In this document: positions 24,886 through 33,048 of the stretch, one piece after another
Position numbering within the stretch: position 1 is the first letter of the stretch
Layout: each line of letters starts with the position of its first letter
From: an uncultured Bacilli bacterium
Lineage (GTDB): Bacteria; Bacillota_I; Bacilli_A; RF39; UBA660
Length of the DNA stretch: 41,909 bases
Assembly (NCBI GenBank): GCA_934168005.1
Contig: CAKPMN010000006.1
Coordinates: 1 to 41,909, forward strand
Direction of reading: 5' to 3'
Translations under genes and position numbers: made by a program
The notes under the pieces: generated by a model
Seen by the model: the letters and a program-made list of their open reading frames with translations, nothing else
Told to the model about the DNA's origin: nothing
Databases searched by the model: none

Positions 24886-26341
24886 TTTTATCCCTCATTC
24901 TTGTTTGATTTTTTTTACTAAAATAAATAGGCCTTTTAAACAATTTATTTCTAGGTAATCTTATTATTGCATCCTTATTGGCATTTTTATTAAATGGAGC
25001 AATAGGCGCTAAATATGGAATTCCATTATATTCTATACTTGCTAGTTTAGTAATGAATAAAAGTAATGCGATTATAAATCCTACTATACCAATTGTTGAT
25101 GAGAATATAAGTACAAATATTCTCCAAAATCTAATGCCATTTACTATATCAATATCTGTAAAAAGTAGTCCTGAAATTGATGTTACTCCTATTATGATTA
25201 TTACTATTGGGGATACAATTCCTGCTGTTACAGCGGCTTCTCCTAAAACTAATGCTCCAACTATTCCTATAGAACTTCCTGATGCATTTGGTATTCTAAT
25301 ATCACTTTCTCTTAATATTTCAAATGTTATAATCATCATTAATGTTTCTAGTGCTGTTGGGAAAGGGACTCCTTCTCTTTGAACAGCTAAAGAAATTAAT
25401 AGCTCATTTGGTATTATCTCTTGATTGAATGTCGTTAGTGCCACATAGAGTCCTGGTAAGAATATGGTTAATGCAAATGATATTATTCTAAGTATTCTTG
25501 TGAAACTAACATTTATCCATTTTTGATAATCATCTTCTGGAGAGTGCATAAAATCTATTAGTAATGCTGGAATTATTAGAACAAAAGGAGAATTTTCAAC
25601 TAGTATTACAACTTTTCCTTGTAATAGTGAAGAACATGCTAAATCGGGTCTTTCTGTACTTAAAAATTGTGGTAAACTACTGTTTTTATTATCTAGTAGG
25701 AATTCTCTTATGTAACCACTATCTAATATTCCATCAATATCAATGTTTTTAATCTGAGAGCTTATTTTTTTTACTAAATTTTTATCTACTATGTCATTTA
25801 TATATGCTATTGTAACTTTTGTTTTTGTTCTTCTTCCTACATTAATCTCTTGCATCCATAGATTTTCATCTTTTATTCTTTTTCTTATTAGTCCAATATT
25901 AATTGCATGATTTTCTGTAAAACTGTCTTTTGGTCCTCGTATTATTGCTTCACTTGTTGCTTCAGTTACTCCTCGATCTAATTTGTTCTTTGTTTCAATT
26001 ACAATTGCTTCTTTTTTGTTTTCTATAAAAAGAACAGTATATCCGCTTGATAAGTAATAAAATGATTCATCTATATTTGTTATTGTTTTAATATTACTAT
26101 TTGGGATTGAATCTTTTAAAAATTTAAATATGTTTTTAATAGTTATTATTTTATTTGTATTATACGTTATGTCTTTCATAAAAAAATTACTTATTTTATC
26201 GTCACTTGAGACACTTTCTAAGTACATATATCCAATATTTTTTTTATGAAATTTTATATTTCGTTCTACTATGTCATTACTTTTTCCATATTTATCTTTT
26301 ATATATTTAAAGTTTTTTTTAATATCTCTTTTAATATTCAT
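24875..26341 (-). CDS. gerAA: Spore germination protein, GerAA family
   Basis: 488 residues from ATG 26341, chosen because GAAGGTGAT precedes it. The N-terminal hydrophilic domain (1-240) includes TEATSEAIIRGPKDSFTE (the conserved GP-x-x-x-F-x-E site). The membrane domain has LLQGKVVILVENSPFVLIIP, then FIGALTT-like and VQREGVPFPTALETLMM, IRIPNASGSSIGIVGALVLG and AAVTAGIVSPI. It is subunit A of the germinant receptor. The first gene of the operon; its 5' region faces the rlmD-like gene, 88 nt apart. Confidence 0.93.
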   Translation of the reverse strand: MNIKRDIKKNFKYIKDKYGKSNDIVERNIKFHKKNIGYMYLESVSSDDKISNFFMKDITYNTNKIITIKNIFKFLKDSIPNSNIKTITNIDESFYYLSSGYTVLFIENKKEAIVIETKNKLDRGVTEATSEAIIRGPKDSFTENHAINIGLIRKRIKDENLWMQEINVGRRTKTKVTIAYINDIVDKNLVKKISSQIKNIDIDGILDSGYIREFLLDNKNSSLPQFLSTERPDLACSSLLQGKVVILVENSPFVLIIPALLIDFMHSPEDDYQKWINVSFTRILRIISFALTIFLPGLYVALTTFNQEIIPNELLISLAVQREGVPFPTALETLMMIITFEILRESDIRIPNASGSSIGIVGALVLGEAAVTAGIVSPIVIIIIGVTSISGLLFTDIDIVNGIRFWRIFVLIFSSTIGIVGFIIALLLFITKLASIEYNGIPYLAPIAPFNKNANKDAIIRLPRNKLFKRPIYFSKKNQTRMRDKNEN

Positions 26342-26406
26342 AGTATCACCTTCAAATTTATTATTTTCTAAAAACAAAAAATTATGTAATTTGTTTAAAA
26401 ATTTAG

Positions 26407-26412
26407 TATAAT
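26407..26412 (+). promoter_or_regulatory. -10 box of the rRNA methyltransferase gene
   Basis: TATAAT 18 nt before the ATG at 26430; predicted leader about 10 nt, beginning near TAGGTGAA. No clear -35. Confidence 0.45.
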
Positions 26413-26429
26413 ATTTTTAGGTGAATTAA

Positions 26430-27635
26430 ATGGGAAGTATAAAAATATATAAACTTGATTCAAAAGGAAGAGGAATTGGAAGATATAATAACAAACCTAT
26501 TTTTATTTTTAATGCATTACCTAATGAGGAAGTTTTAGTTAAAAATATAAATGAGAGAAGTAAATATGTGACTGCAGATAGTTATGATTTTATTATTAGG
26601 TCTGACAAAAGAATTAATCCAATTTGCCCATATTTTGGAGTGTGTGGTGGATGTGATTTAATGCATATGTCTTATGATGAACAATTAAAATTTAAAAAAG
26701 ATAAAGTTTCTTTTAATATTCACTCAATGGTTGATTCTAATATAAAAGTTTTAGATATAAAACATTCTAATAATTTGCATTATAGAAATAAGGCGGAATT
26801 CAAAGTTGGTAATAATGTTGGATATTATTCTAAAAGTACTCATGAAATAGTTCCCATTGAAGAGTGTTTTTTGGTTAATGATAAAATAAATGAAATATTA
26901 AAATTTTTAAGAAATAAGAAATTAGATGGAATTTTTTCTATATTAATTAGAGCTAGTTTAAATGATTGTATGGTTGTGTTTAATACAGATAAGAAGATAG
27001 AAATTTATTTTCTTGATGAATTAAAGAGTTTAGTTTCTACTTGTATTTTAAATGTTAATGGGAATGAAGAAGTTTTATTTGGTAAGGGATATATCATTGA
27101 TAGTATAAAAAATTTTTCTTATAAGATATCTCCAAAGTCTTTTTTTCAAGTTAATACTGATGGTGCTTATCTTCTTTATTCAACTGTTTTGAATTATATA
27201 AGTAAAGGTGATAGGGTGCTTGATTTATATTGTGGAACTGGGTCTATTGGAATATTTTTAAGTGATGTAGCTTCTTCAGTTTTAGGTGTTGAAATCAATT
27301 CTGATGCGGTCAATGATGCGTTTTTTAACAAAAATTTGAACAATTTAACTAATGTTGATTTTAAATGTTTAGACACTTCTTTATTTTCAAATGATTTATC
27401 TGATATTGATACTGTTGTTGTTGATCCTCCAAGAAGTGGAATGAACTTAAAAACAATTAATTATTTATTAGATCAAAATGTAGACAAGATAGTTTATGTA
27501 TCATGCGATTTAATGACTTTATGTAGAGATTTAAATATAATGAAAAATAAATACAAGATTTTAGAAGTTACTCCTGTTGATATGTTTCCTAATACATATC
27601 ATGTGGAATGTGTTTGTGTAATGAAAAAAATTTAG
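26430..27635 (+). CDS. rlmD: 23S rRNA (uracil-5-)-methyltransferase, RlmD/TrmA family
   Basis: 401 residues. N-terminal TRAM/OB-like domain (LDSKGRGIGRYNNKPIFIFN ...), then the [4Fe-4S] cysteines C66-x5-C72-G-G-C75, then a central domain, then the SAM-binding methyltransferase domain from about 255: VLDLYCGTGSIGIFLS (motif I), VVDPPRSGM (motif IV), IVYVSCDLMTLCRDL (catalytic Cys of the family) and TYHVECVCVM at the end. It makes m5U in 23S rRNA (or in tRNA for TrmA); in Bacillota the RlmCD-type enzyme is likely. Single gene. The paralogue choice among RlmCD, RlmD and TrmA is not certain. Confidence 0.85.
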   Translation: MGSIKIYKLDSKGRGIGRYNNKPIFIFNALPNEEVLVKNINERSKYVTADSYDFIIRSDKRINPICPYFGVCGGCDLMHMSYDEQLKFKKDKVSFNIHSMVDSNIKVLDIKHSNNLHYRNKAEFKVGNNVGYYSKSTHEIVPIEECFLVNDKINEILKFLRNKKLDGIFSILIRASLNDCMVVFNTDKKIEIYFLDELKSLVSTCILNVNGNEEVLFGKGYIIDSIKNFSYKISPKSFFQVNTDGAYLLYSTVLNYISKGDRVLDLYCGTGSIGIFLSDVASSVLGVEINSDAVNDAFFNKNLNNLTNVDFKCLDTSLFSNDLSDIDTVVVDPPRSGMNLKTINYLLDQNVDKIVYVSCDLMTLCRDLNIMKNKYKILEVTPVDMFPNTYHVECVCVMKKI

Positions 27636-27750
27636 TAATATTAATTATAATTTCAAGAAATATATCTTATATGACTTACGTCTAATGATTTCTAATGTTG
27701 ATTTTAAAGATATATATGGAATGAATATATAAATTAAAAAAGGAGTAGGT

Positions 27751-28179
27751 ATGAAAAATTATATTAAAGTTGGTGTTGGCGTTTTAATAATATCTAATGA
27801 TAAGGTACTGTTAGGGCACAGAGTTAGTAATTATGAGGATACCGGAGGAATTCACGAAGGAGACTCTTGGACTTGTCCTGGTGGTAAACAAGAATATAAT
27901 GAGACTATAGTTGAATGCGCTATAAGAGAGACTTTAGAAGAGACAAATTTAGATATTAGTGATATTAAAGTATTTAATGCAGAAGATGATATATCTGTTG
28001 ATAGGCATTTTATTACTATTCATGTTATAGCTAATAGTTTTAGAGGTGAATTAAAAGTAATGGAACCTGATAAAATAGATGAATGGAAGTGGTTTGATTT
28101 AGATAATCTTCCTAATAATTTATATTCACCTTCTAGAAAAGAGATAGAAGCATTTAAAAATGTTAGCAATAATATATAG
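27751..28179 (+). CDS. NUDIX hydrolase
   Basis: 142 residues, AAAAGGAG before the ATG. The NUDIX box is GKQEYNETIVECAIRETLEE followed by TNL (G-x5-E-x7-R-E-x2-E-E-x-N-L), with one change from consensus: Asn replaces Gly after the final E-E. It hydrolyses nucleoside diphosphates linked to another group; preceding SWTCPGG and the length suit a MutT-like nucleotide pyrophosphatase. Substrate cannot be inferred. It is followed after 31 nt by the DUF1848 gene, with a new ribosome site and no terminator between. Confidence 0.85.
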   Translation: MKNYIKVGVGVLIISNDKVLLGHRVSNYEDTGGIHEGDSWTCPGGKQEYNETIVECAIRETLEETNLDISDIKVFNAEDDISVDRHFITIHVIANSFRGELKVMEPDKIDEWKWFDLDNLPNNLYSPSRKEIEAFKNVSNNI

Positions 28180-28210
28180 ATGCATTTTTTGATGAAGTTA
28201 CAGGTGATAT

Positions 28211-29098
28211 ATGGTACTTAATGTTAGTGGTAGAACTGATGTAGTTGCATTTTATATAGATTGGTTTATGAAAAGATATGAGGAAGGATTTGTAGATGTT
28301 AGAAATCCATTTAATCCTAAACTAGTTAGCAGAATTGATTTTAATGATGTCGATTTGATTTTATTTTGTACAAAGAATCCTATACCAATACTAGATAAAA
28401 TTAAAAAAATTGATAAACCTATTTTATTTCATGTTACACTTACTCCATATAAAAATGATATAGAACCAAATGTTTTACCTAAAGGGGAGATTATAGAAGC
28501 TATAAAAAAATTATCTAGTATAATTGGAATTGAAAATATAACTGTTAGATATGATCCTGTCTTTTTAAGCGATAAATATAACTTGAAGTATCATGTTAAG
28601 GCTTTTGATAATTTGTGCTCATTACTTGATGGATATGTTAATAAAATATTGATATCTTTTTTAGATGAATATAAAAATGTGAAAAAGCATAAAAAAGAAC
28701 TTGGGTATCGTTCTTTTACTGAAGATGATTATAAAGTTATAGGTGAATCTTTTAGTAAAAGTGCTTCTAGGTATAAAATGATAGTTCATACTTGCTTTGA
28801 GGATAGAAATCTTGTTGAGTATGGTTTTACAAAGGGTGAATGTTTATCTCATGAATTAGCTTTTAAGTTAACTGGAAAGACTTATAAAAGTTGGACTGCT
28901 AGAAAAGATAAAAAATGTAATTGTGTAAGTATGGTTGATATTGGGTCTTATAATTCTTGTATGCATCACTGTAAGTATTGTTATGCTAATTATGACGAAG
29001 AAAGTATAGATAAGAATATTAAAATGCATGAACCCAACTCTTCTTTACTAATTGGTAAGTTAGAAAAAGATGATGTTATAAAACCAAGAAAAAAATAA
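28211..29098 (+). CDS. DUF1848 family protein with CX3CX2C cluster motif
   Basis: 295 residues, AGGTGAT before the ATG. The whole protein follows the DUF1848 pattern: VLNVSGRTDVVAFY, LILFCTKNP, ILFHVTLTPY, ITVRYDPVFLSDKY and a C-terminal CNCVSMVDIGSYNSC then MHHCKYCYANYDEES. The last part has C-x3-C-x2-C in SCMHHCKYCYAN, identical in spacing to the radical-SAM iron-sulfur motif but at the C-terminus, plus CNC just upstream. Strands like FHVT and VRYDP fit a TIM-barrel related to spore photoproduct lyase-like radical enzymes. Function of the family is unknown. Confidence 0.7.
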   Translation: MVLNVSGRTDVVAFYIDWFMKRYEEGFVDVRNPFNPKLVSRIDFNDVDLILFCTKNPIPILDKIKKIDKPILFHVTLTPYKNDIEPNVLPKGEIIEAIKKLSSIIGIENITVRYDPVFLSDKYNLKYHVKAFDNLCSLLDGYVNKILISFLDEYKNVKKHKKELGYRSFTEDDYKVIGESFSKSASRYKMIVHTCFEDRNLVEYGFTKGECLSHELAFKLTGKTYKSWTARKDKKCNCVSMVDIGSYNSCMHHCKYCYANYDEESIDKNIKMHEPNSSLLIGKLEKDDVIKPRKK

Positions 29099-29119
29099 AA
29101 CATGTTTAGCATGTTTTTT
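29097..29119. terminator. Bidirectional terminator after DUF1848
   Basis: AAAACATG (29097-29104) pairs with CATGTTTT (29110-29117) over TTTAG, with T run to 29119. The minus gene's stop (29118-29120) lies at its edge. Confidence 0.8.
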
Positions 29120-29489
29120 AATTGTCTATATATACTAAGTCAGAATGAGTAAAGGAAACAATTATTTCCTCTTGTTTATATTCTTTTTTTATCATTTGGG
29201 CTAGTTTAATAACTGTTTTTCTATACTTTTCATCATCATGACAAAAGTTGTTGTTTCTATCTCCCATATAGGTAAATGTTACTTCACCTCCATATGGACA
29301 TTTCCATTCATTTTTATATAATGCTGAATTTTTTATAAGTACTCCTGATATGTATATTCCTGTTTCTTTTTCTAATTGGTCAATAAATCCCTTAATTTTT
29401 TCTCCAACTTCTAATTTATTAGCTTCAACGTTATTTTTTGAAAATCCCTCATTAACTCCAAATGTTAAAAAATAATGTGTTGATTGCAT
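29118..29489 (-). CDS. Unknown small soluble protein
   Basis: 123 residues, AGGAGG seven nt upstream on the minus strand. No signal or membrane segment. I do not recognise a family. Visible features: an early HYFLTFGVN strand followed by S-K-N-N, a helix KIKGFIDQLEKETGIYISGV, a W-K-C-P-Y-G-G-E-V-T-F strand, YMGDRNNNFCHDDEKYRKTV and a last strand EIIVSFTHSDLVYID. Alternating strands and helices suggest a small ferredoxin-like or dimeric alpha/beta barrel. Two Cys and one His-Asp-Asp are the only possible active or metal sites. Confidence 0.55.
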   Translation of the reverse strand: MQSTHYFLTFGVNEGFSKNNVEANKLEVGEKIKGFIDQLEKETGIYISGVLIKNSALYKNEWKCPYGGEVTFTYMGDRNNNFCHDDEKYRKTVIKLAQMIKKEYKQEEIIVSFTHSDLVYIDN

Positions 29490-29575
29490 ATTATCCTCCT
29501 TTTAAGTTCAATTTTAACATAATATGCTATGCTAAAGTCAAAAAATTTAGTAAAATGATGAATATAGGTGATAAT

Positions 29576-30115
29576 ATGAAAAATTTACTTAAATTATATA
29601 ATTTATTTTTCTATATAGGTATACAAACATTTGGTGGAGGTTATTCAATGATTCCACGTTTAAAAAAGAAATTTGTTGATGAACTAGGATGGATAAGTGA
29701 AGATGAAATGCTTGATTATATAACTATAGGTCAATGTACACCTGGTGTTATTACAATAAATTTATCTACATTTATTGGTTATAAAAAAGCTGGTATATTA
29801 GGTGGAATTGTATCAACTCTTGGAATGATATCTCCTTCTTTTTTAATTATTCTTCTTTTATCTTTTGGGCTTGAACGTATTGTGTCTTATCAAGTAGTTA
29901 TGCATGCTTTTTCTGGGGTAAGAATTGGGGTCACTGCTTTAATTTTTAGTACATTTTTAAATTTATATAATAAGTGTGTTATCGATAATAAAACATTTGG
30001 AATTTTTTTAACTGTTGTTGTATTTGGGATATTTACATCTCTTAAACCTGTTTATTTAGTTATATATAGTGGAATACTTGGTATTATATTGACAAATGAA
30101 AAGGAGATGAAATAA
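29576..30115 (+). CDS. Chromate transporter family, first half (single CHR domain)
   Basis: 179 residues from ATG 29576, behind TAGGTGAT; longer readings have no site. Five to six membrane helices. CHR signature: FFYIGIQTFGGGYSMIPRLKKKFVDELGWI then D-Y-I-T-I-G-Q-C-T-P-G-V-I-x-I-N-L-S-T-F-I-G-Y. The next gene is a second single CHR domain, overlapping by one base; in this family two short proteins commonly form a heterodimer. Chromate or sulfate-like anion transport is the family assignment; physiological substrate is unclear. Confidence 0.85.
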   Translation: MKNLLKLYNLFFYIGIQTFGGGYSMIPRLKKKFVDELGWISEDEMLDYITIGQCTPGVITINLSTFIGYKKAGILGGIVSTLGMISPSFLIILLLSFGLERIVSYQVVMHAFSGVRIGVTALIFSTFLNLYNKCVIDNKTFGIFLTVVVFGIFTSLKPVYLVIYSGILGIILTNEKEMK

Positions 30116-30663
30116 TGGTTTTAGTAGGTCTATTTTTATCATTTTTTCAAATCAGCCTTTTTGCGTTTGGTGGTGGATTATCTACAATTCCATTTATTGA
30201 AAATTTATCTACTATAACTTCTTGGTTTAAAATAGAGGATATTATGAATATGATTGCGATTAGTGAAGCAACTCCTGGGCCACTTGAATTAAATATGGCT
30301 ACATATGTTGGCTTTTTAACTGCTGGCATACCTGGTTCTCTTGCTTCTATCTTAGGTGCTGTAATTCCTTCTATTGTTGTTATTTTGTGTGTTGCTCCAA
30401 TAATGAATATCTTTAAAGGTAAAAATATATTTACTAGAGTATTTTATGGTTTAAAGGCATCATCTATTGCTTTAATCTTTTTAGCTTTTTTTGAATCTTT
30501 TAAAATAACAGCTTTAAATCTTGATGCGGATATATATCACTTTATTAATCTGTTAACATTAGCTATATCTATTACTATTTTATATATGATTAGAAAATTT
30601 CATCTTCATCCTATATTTTATTTAGGAATGGCTGCTGTTTTTGGAATTGTATTTGGTTTATAA
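30115..30663 (+). CDS. Chromate transporter family, second half (single CHR domain)
   Basis: 182 residues; ATG overlaps the stop of the first half (TAATG), with AAAGGAGATG before it. Signature: SLFAFGGGLSTIPFIENL then I-A-I-S-E-A-T-P-G-P-L-E-L-N-M-A-T-Y-V-G. Compared with its partner the motif after P-G differs (G-P-L-E-L-N in place of G-V-I-T-I-N), as expected for the two dissimilar halves. Six membrane helices. Forms the pair with the gene before it; own terminator. Confidence 0.85.
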   Translation: MVLVGLFLSFFQISLFAFGGGLSTIPFIENLSTITSWFKIEDIMNMIAISEATPGPLELNMATYVGFLTAGIPGSLASILGAVIPSIVVILCVAPIMNIFKGKNIFTRVFYGLKASSIALIFLAFFESFKITALNLDADIYHFINLLTLAISITILYMIRKFHLHPIFYLGMAAVFGIVFGL

Positions 30664-30688
30664 AAAAGATAATTTTATCTTTTTTTTT
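30662..30688 (+). terminator. Terminator of the CHR pair
   Basis: AAAAAAGATA with TATCTTTTTT over ATTT, then further T to 30688. The left arm starts at the TAA stop. Confidence 0.75.
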
Positions 30689-30737
30689 ATTGATTTTTGT
30701 TATATACTTATATTATAAGAATAATAAGGAGATTACT

Positions 30738-32321
30738 ATGATATTAAGAAAACCGCTTGCTTTTTTAATTAAAAATTTTAAGCTTATACATTTTTTTCTA
30801 GTTTTGATTAATATTTACTTAATATATAAAACAAGTAGTGTTTTAGTGTTTTTTAATGAATATATACGTTCTTCTAATGTAGTGTTAGAGACAAGTGTTG
30901 CGAAAACTTTAATAAGTCCTATGATGTTTCTTTCTATTTTTATAATGATGATAGGAAGTGTATTAATTCTTACAATACTTAGAGCTAAAGATAAACCTAC
31001 AAAGTTTTATTATATAAATATATTAAATTATGTTTTTACTTTAGCTGTTTTTGCTTATGATTATACAATACTTGAAAGAATTGAAAATACATTACTTGAT
31101 GTACAAATTCTAGAGCTTTCTAGAGATCTAATAATGGTTTCTATCATACTTCAAAATATATCTCTTGTTTGGCTTGGAATAAGGGCTGCTGGTTTTGATA
31201 TTAAAAAGTTTCATTTTAATGAGAATTTGGATGAGTTAGAAATAACTGAATCAGATAATGAAGAATTTGAAGTAAATTTAGAAATAGATAAAAATTTATA
31301 TACCAGACGTTTCAGAAGAATAAAACGTTTTACAAATTATATGCTTAAAGAAAATAAACTACTTGTATCTTTGAGTGTACTAATTGTTTTAGGTATTTCT
31401 CTTTATATTGTTTATTTAAATACAGGAGTTTATAAAAAACTTCTTAAGACTAATCAAGCTTTTCAAACAAATGAATTTATTTTAAATGTTGAAAACAGTT
31501 ATTACATAGAAAGTGACTATCAAGGAAATATACTTGAGGGTGACAGTGGATTTGTAGTTCTTAGAATACAAGTTAAAAATAGAACAACTAAAGCTAAAAC
31601 ATTAAATATTGGTAGATTTGCTTTAACTTTAAATGGAAATTTTTACTATCATACATCTAGTTATAAAGAAAAATTAATGGATTTAGGTTACTCATATTCT
31701 TCTGAAAATATAACTAGCGAATTTTCTAGATATATTTTAGTATTTAAAGTTCCAAAAGGTAATTATGATAAAAAAATGACATTAAAGTATGCTGATATAA
31801 ATGGTAAGGATATAAAGGTTGATGTTACACCATTAAATTTGACTTTAGAAAAAACAAAAGATATTGTATCTTTAACTGAAGAATTGAAATTTAGTGAGAG
31901 TCCCCTTAAAGATACTAGCTTAGTAATAAATTCTTATGACATTCAAGATAGATTTAAAATAGATTATAAATATTGTTCAAATGATAGTTGTATTGATTCT
32001 TATGAATACATTTATCCTAGTGCTTCAGATAACTATACTAAATCATTATTAAAACTTAATGGAAGTGTTTCGATATCAGATAAAATATATATTGAACCAA
32101 TAACTACCTTATATAAATTTATGAAGTATTTTGCTAGTGTAGAGTATGTAGTTGATGGAGATGAAAAAGTGATGAGTGGAACTATAAAAAAGATAGATCC
32201 TCAAAAAAGTAATAAAAAAGATGAATATTATATAGAGGTTCCAAAAGAGATGAAAAATGCAACTTCTATTATAATTAAATTCAATGTTAGAAATTATATT
32301 TACAAATATCGATTAAAATAA
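30738..32321 (+). CDS. Unknown polytopic membrane protein with large external domain (start of Tad-like locus)
   Basis: 527 residues from ATG 30738 behind AAGGAGAT; a longer ORF from 30690 would cross the promoter region. Five membrane helices: about 17-35, 58-80, 93-112, 131-152 and 224-245. Between the fourth and fifth is an acidic, then basic cytoplasmic loop (NENLDELEITESDNEEFEV / RRFRRIKRF). Residues 250-527 are external and beta-rich, with the phrase GFVVLRIQVKNRTTKAKTLN that resembles DUF4352-type domains; a CSNDSC pair could form a disulfide. Unknown family. It precedes the pilus-like genes and reads in the same direction, but a 59-nt gap follows, so membership in that locus is inference. 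Confidence 0.55.
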   Translation: MILRKPLAFLIKNFKLIHFFLVLINIYLIYKTSSVLVFFNEYIRSSNVVLETSVAKTLISPMMFLSIFIMMIGSVLILTILRAKDKPTKFYYINILNYVFTLAVFAYDYTILERIENTLLDVQILELSRDLIMVSIILQNISLVWLGIRAAGFDIKKFHFNENLDELEITESDNEEFEVNLEIDKNLYTRRFRRIKRFTNYMLKENKLLVSLSVLIVLGISLYIVYLNTGVYKKLLKTNQAFQTNEFILNVENSYYIESDYQGNILEGDSGFVVLRIQVKNRTTKAKTLNIGRFALTLNGNFYYHTSSYKEKLMDLGYSYSSENITSEFSRYILVFKVPKGNYDKKMTLKYADINGKDIKVDVTPLNLTLEKTKDIVSLTEELKFSESPLKDTSLVINSYDIQDRFKIDYKYCSNDSCIDSYEYIYPSASDNYTKSLLKLNGSVSISDKIYIEPITTLYKFMKYFASVEYVVDGDEKVMSGTIKKIDPQKSNKKDEYYIEVPKEMKNATSIIIKFNVRNYIYKYRLK

Positions 32322-32380
32322 ATAAAAATAATTTCAATTTCAAAAAATATATGCTAAAATGTAGTATGGAGGATGATAGT

Positions 32381-33037
32381 ATGGGTAAACATAGTAGAGT
32401 TTTAATAATACTTGCTTTGTTTGTACTATTTCCAAAAACTGTAAGTGCATCTAGTCATAGTTGTACTAATGAAGAAAAAGTTTATTGGAAAAATTTAGCT
32501 CAAAATGTTGTAGTTAGTTATGATGCCATTACTGATAATAATAAAGTTAAATTTACTATTACTTTTTCTAATTTAACAAAAGATTTGGAAATCTATGATT
32601 TAGATAATCAAAAATGGTATTCTACAACAAAAAAAGAATACACGATAAATAAATCAAAAGATAATAAAACATATAGGTTTGATATTTATACAAAAGATGA
32701 ATTTTGTGGTAGGGTAGCATCTTACACAGTATACGCATCAATTCCTGCTTATAATAAATATCAAAATGATAAGTTATGTAAAGGAATAGAAGAATATAAA
32801 TTATGCCAAAAATGGGCCAGTGTTTCATATGACTATGATACTTGGAAAAGTAAAGTAGAGGAATATAGAAAAAGTTTAATTAAAGATGAAAATAAAGAAG
32901 AAAAAAAGAATAATTATTCAATTTTAGAAAAAATAGTAGATGTTTATGGTGATATATATTATATAGTTTTACCAGCAATAGTTATAGTTGGTGTGATATC
33001 AATATATATTTACAATAAAAAACGTGAGTTGTTTTAG
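32381..33037 (+). CDS. Unknown secreted protein with C-terminal membrane anchor
   Basis: 218 residues from ATG 32381 behind GGAGGATGAT, which is preceded by an extended -10-like TGCTAAAAT. Signal peptide 1-23 (ending VSA). The external part (24-185) has two Cys pairs (HSCTNE; DEFCGR; DKLCKG; YKLCQK), an N-terminal beta segment with a fibronectin-like VSYDAITDNNKVKFTITFSN, and a charged linker KDENKEEKKNN. A membrane helix (about 192-212) and YNKKRELF end it. Its stop codon overlaps the site of the 1117-residue protein (TAGGAGG), so the two are co-expressed. Possibly an anchor or partner of that protein. Confidence 0.6.
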   Translation: MGKHSRVLIILALFVLFPKTVSASSHSCTNEEKVYWKNLAQNVVVSYDAITDNNKVKFTITFSNLTKDLEIYDLDNQKWYSTTKKEYTINKSKDNKTYRFDIYTKDEFCGRVASYTVYASIPAYNKYQNDKLCKGIEEYKLCQKWASVSYDYDTWKSKVEEYRKSLIKDENKEEKKNNYSILEKIVDVYGDIYYIVLPAIVIVGVISIYIYNKKRELF

Positions 33038-33048
33038 GAGGTGAAATA

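Noticed and set aside
24978..25382. 134-codon plus-strand ORF inside gerAA
   Set aside because: Opposite-strand shadow of a conserved family; no site and no family match.
26342..26429. Sigma-G type promoter for the ger operon
   Set aside because: Only a loose CATAAT-like match with no convincing -35 partner, so I do not call it.
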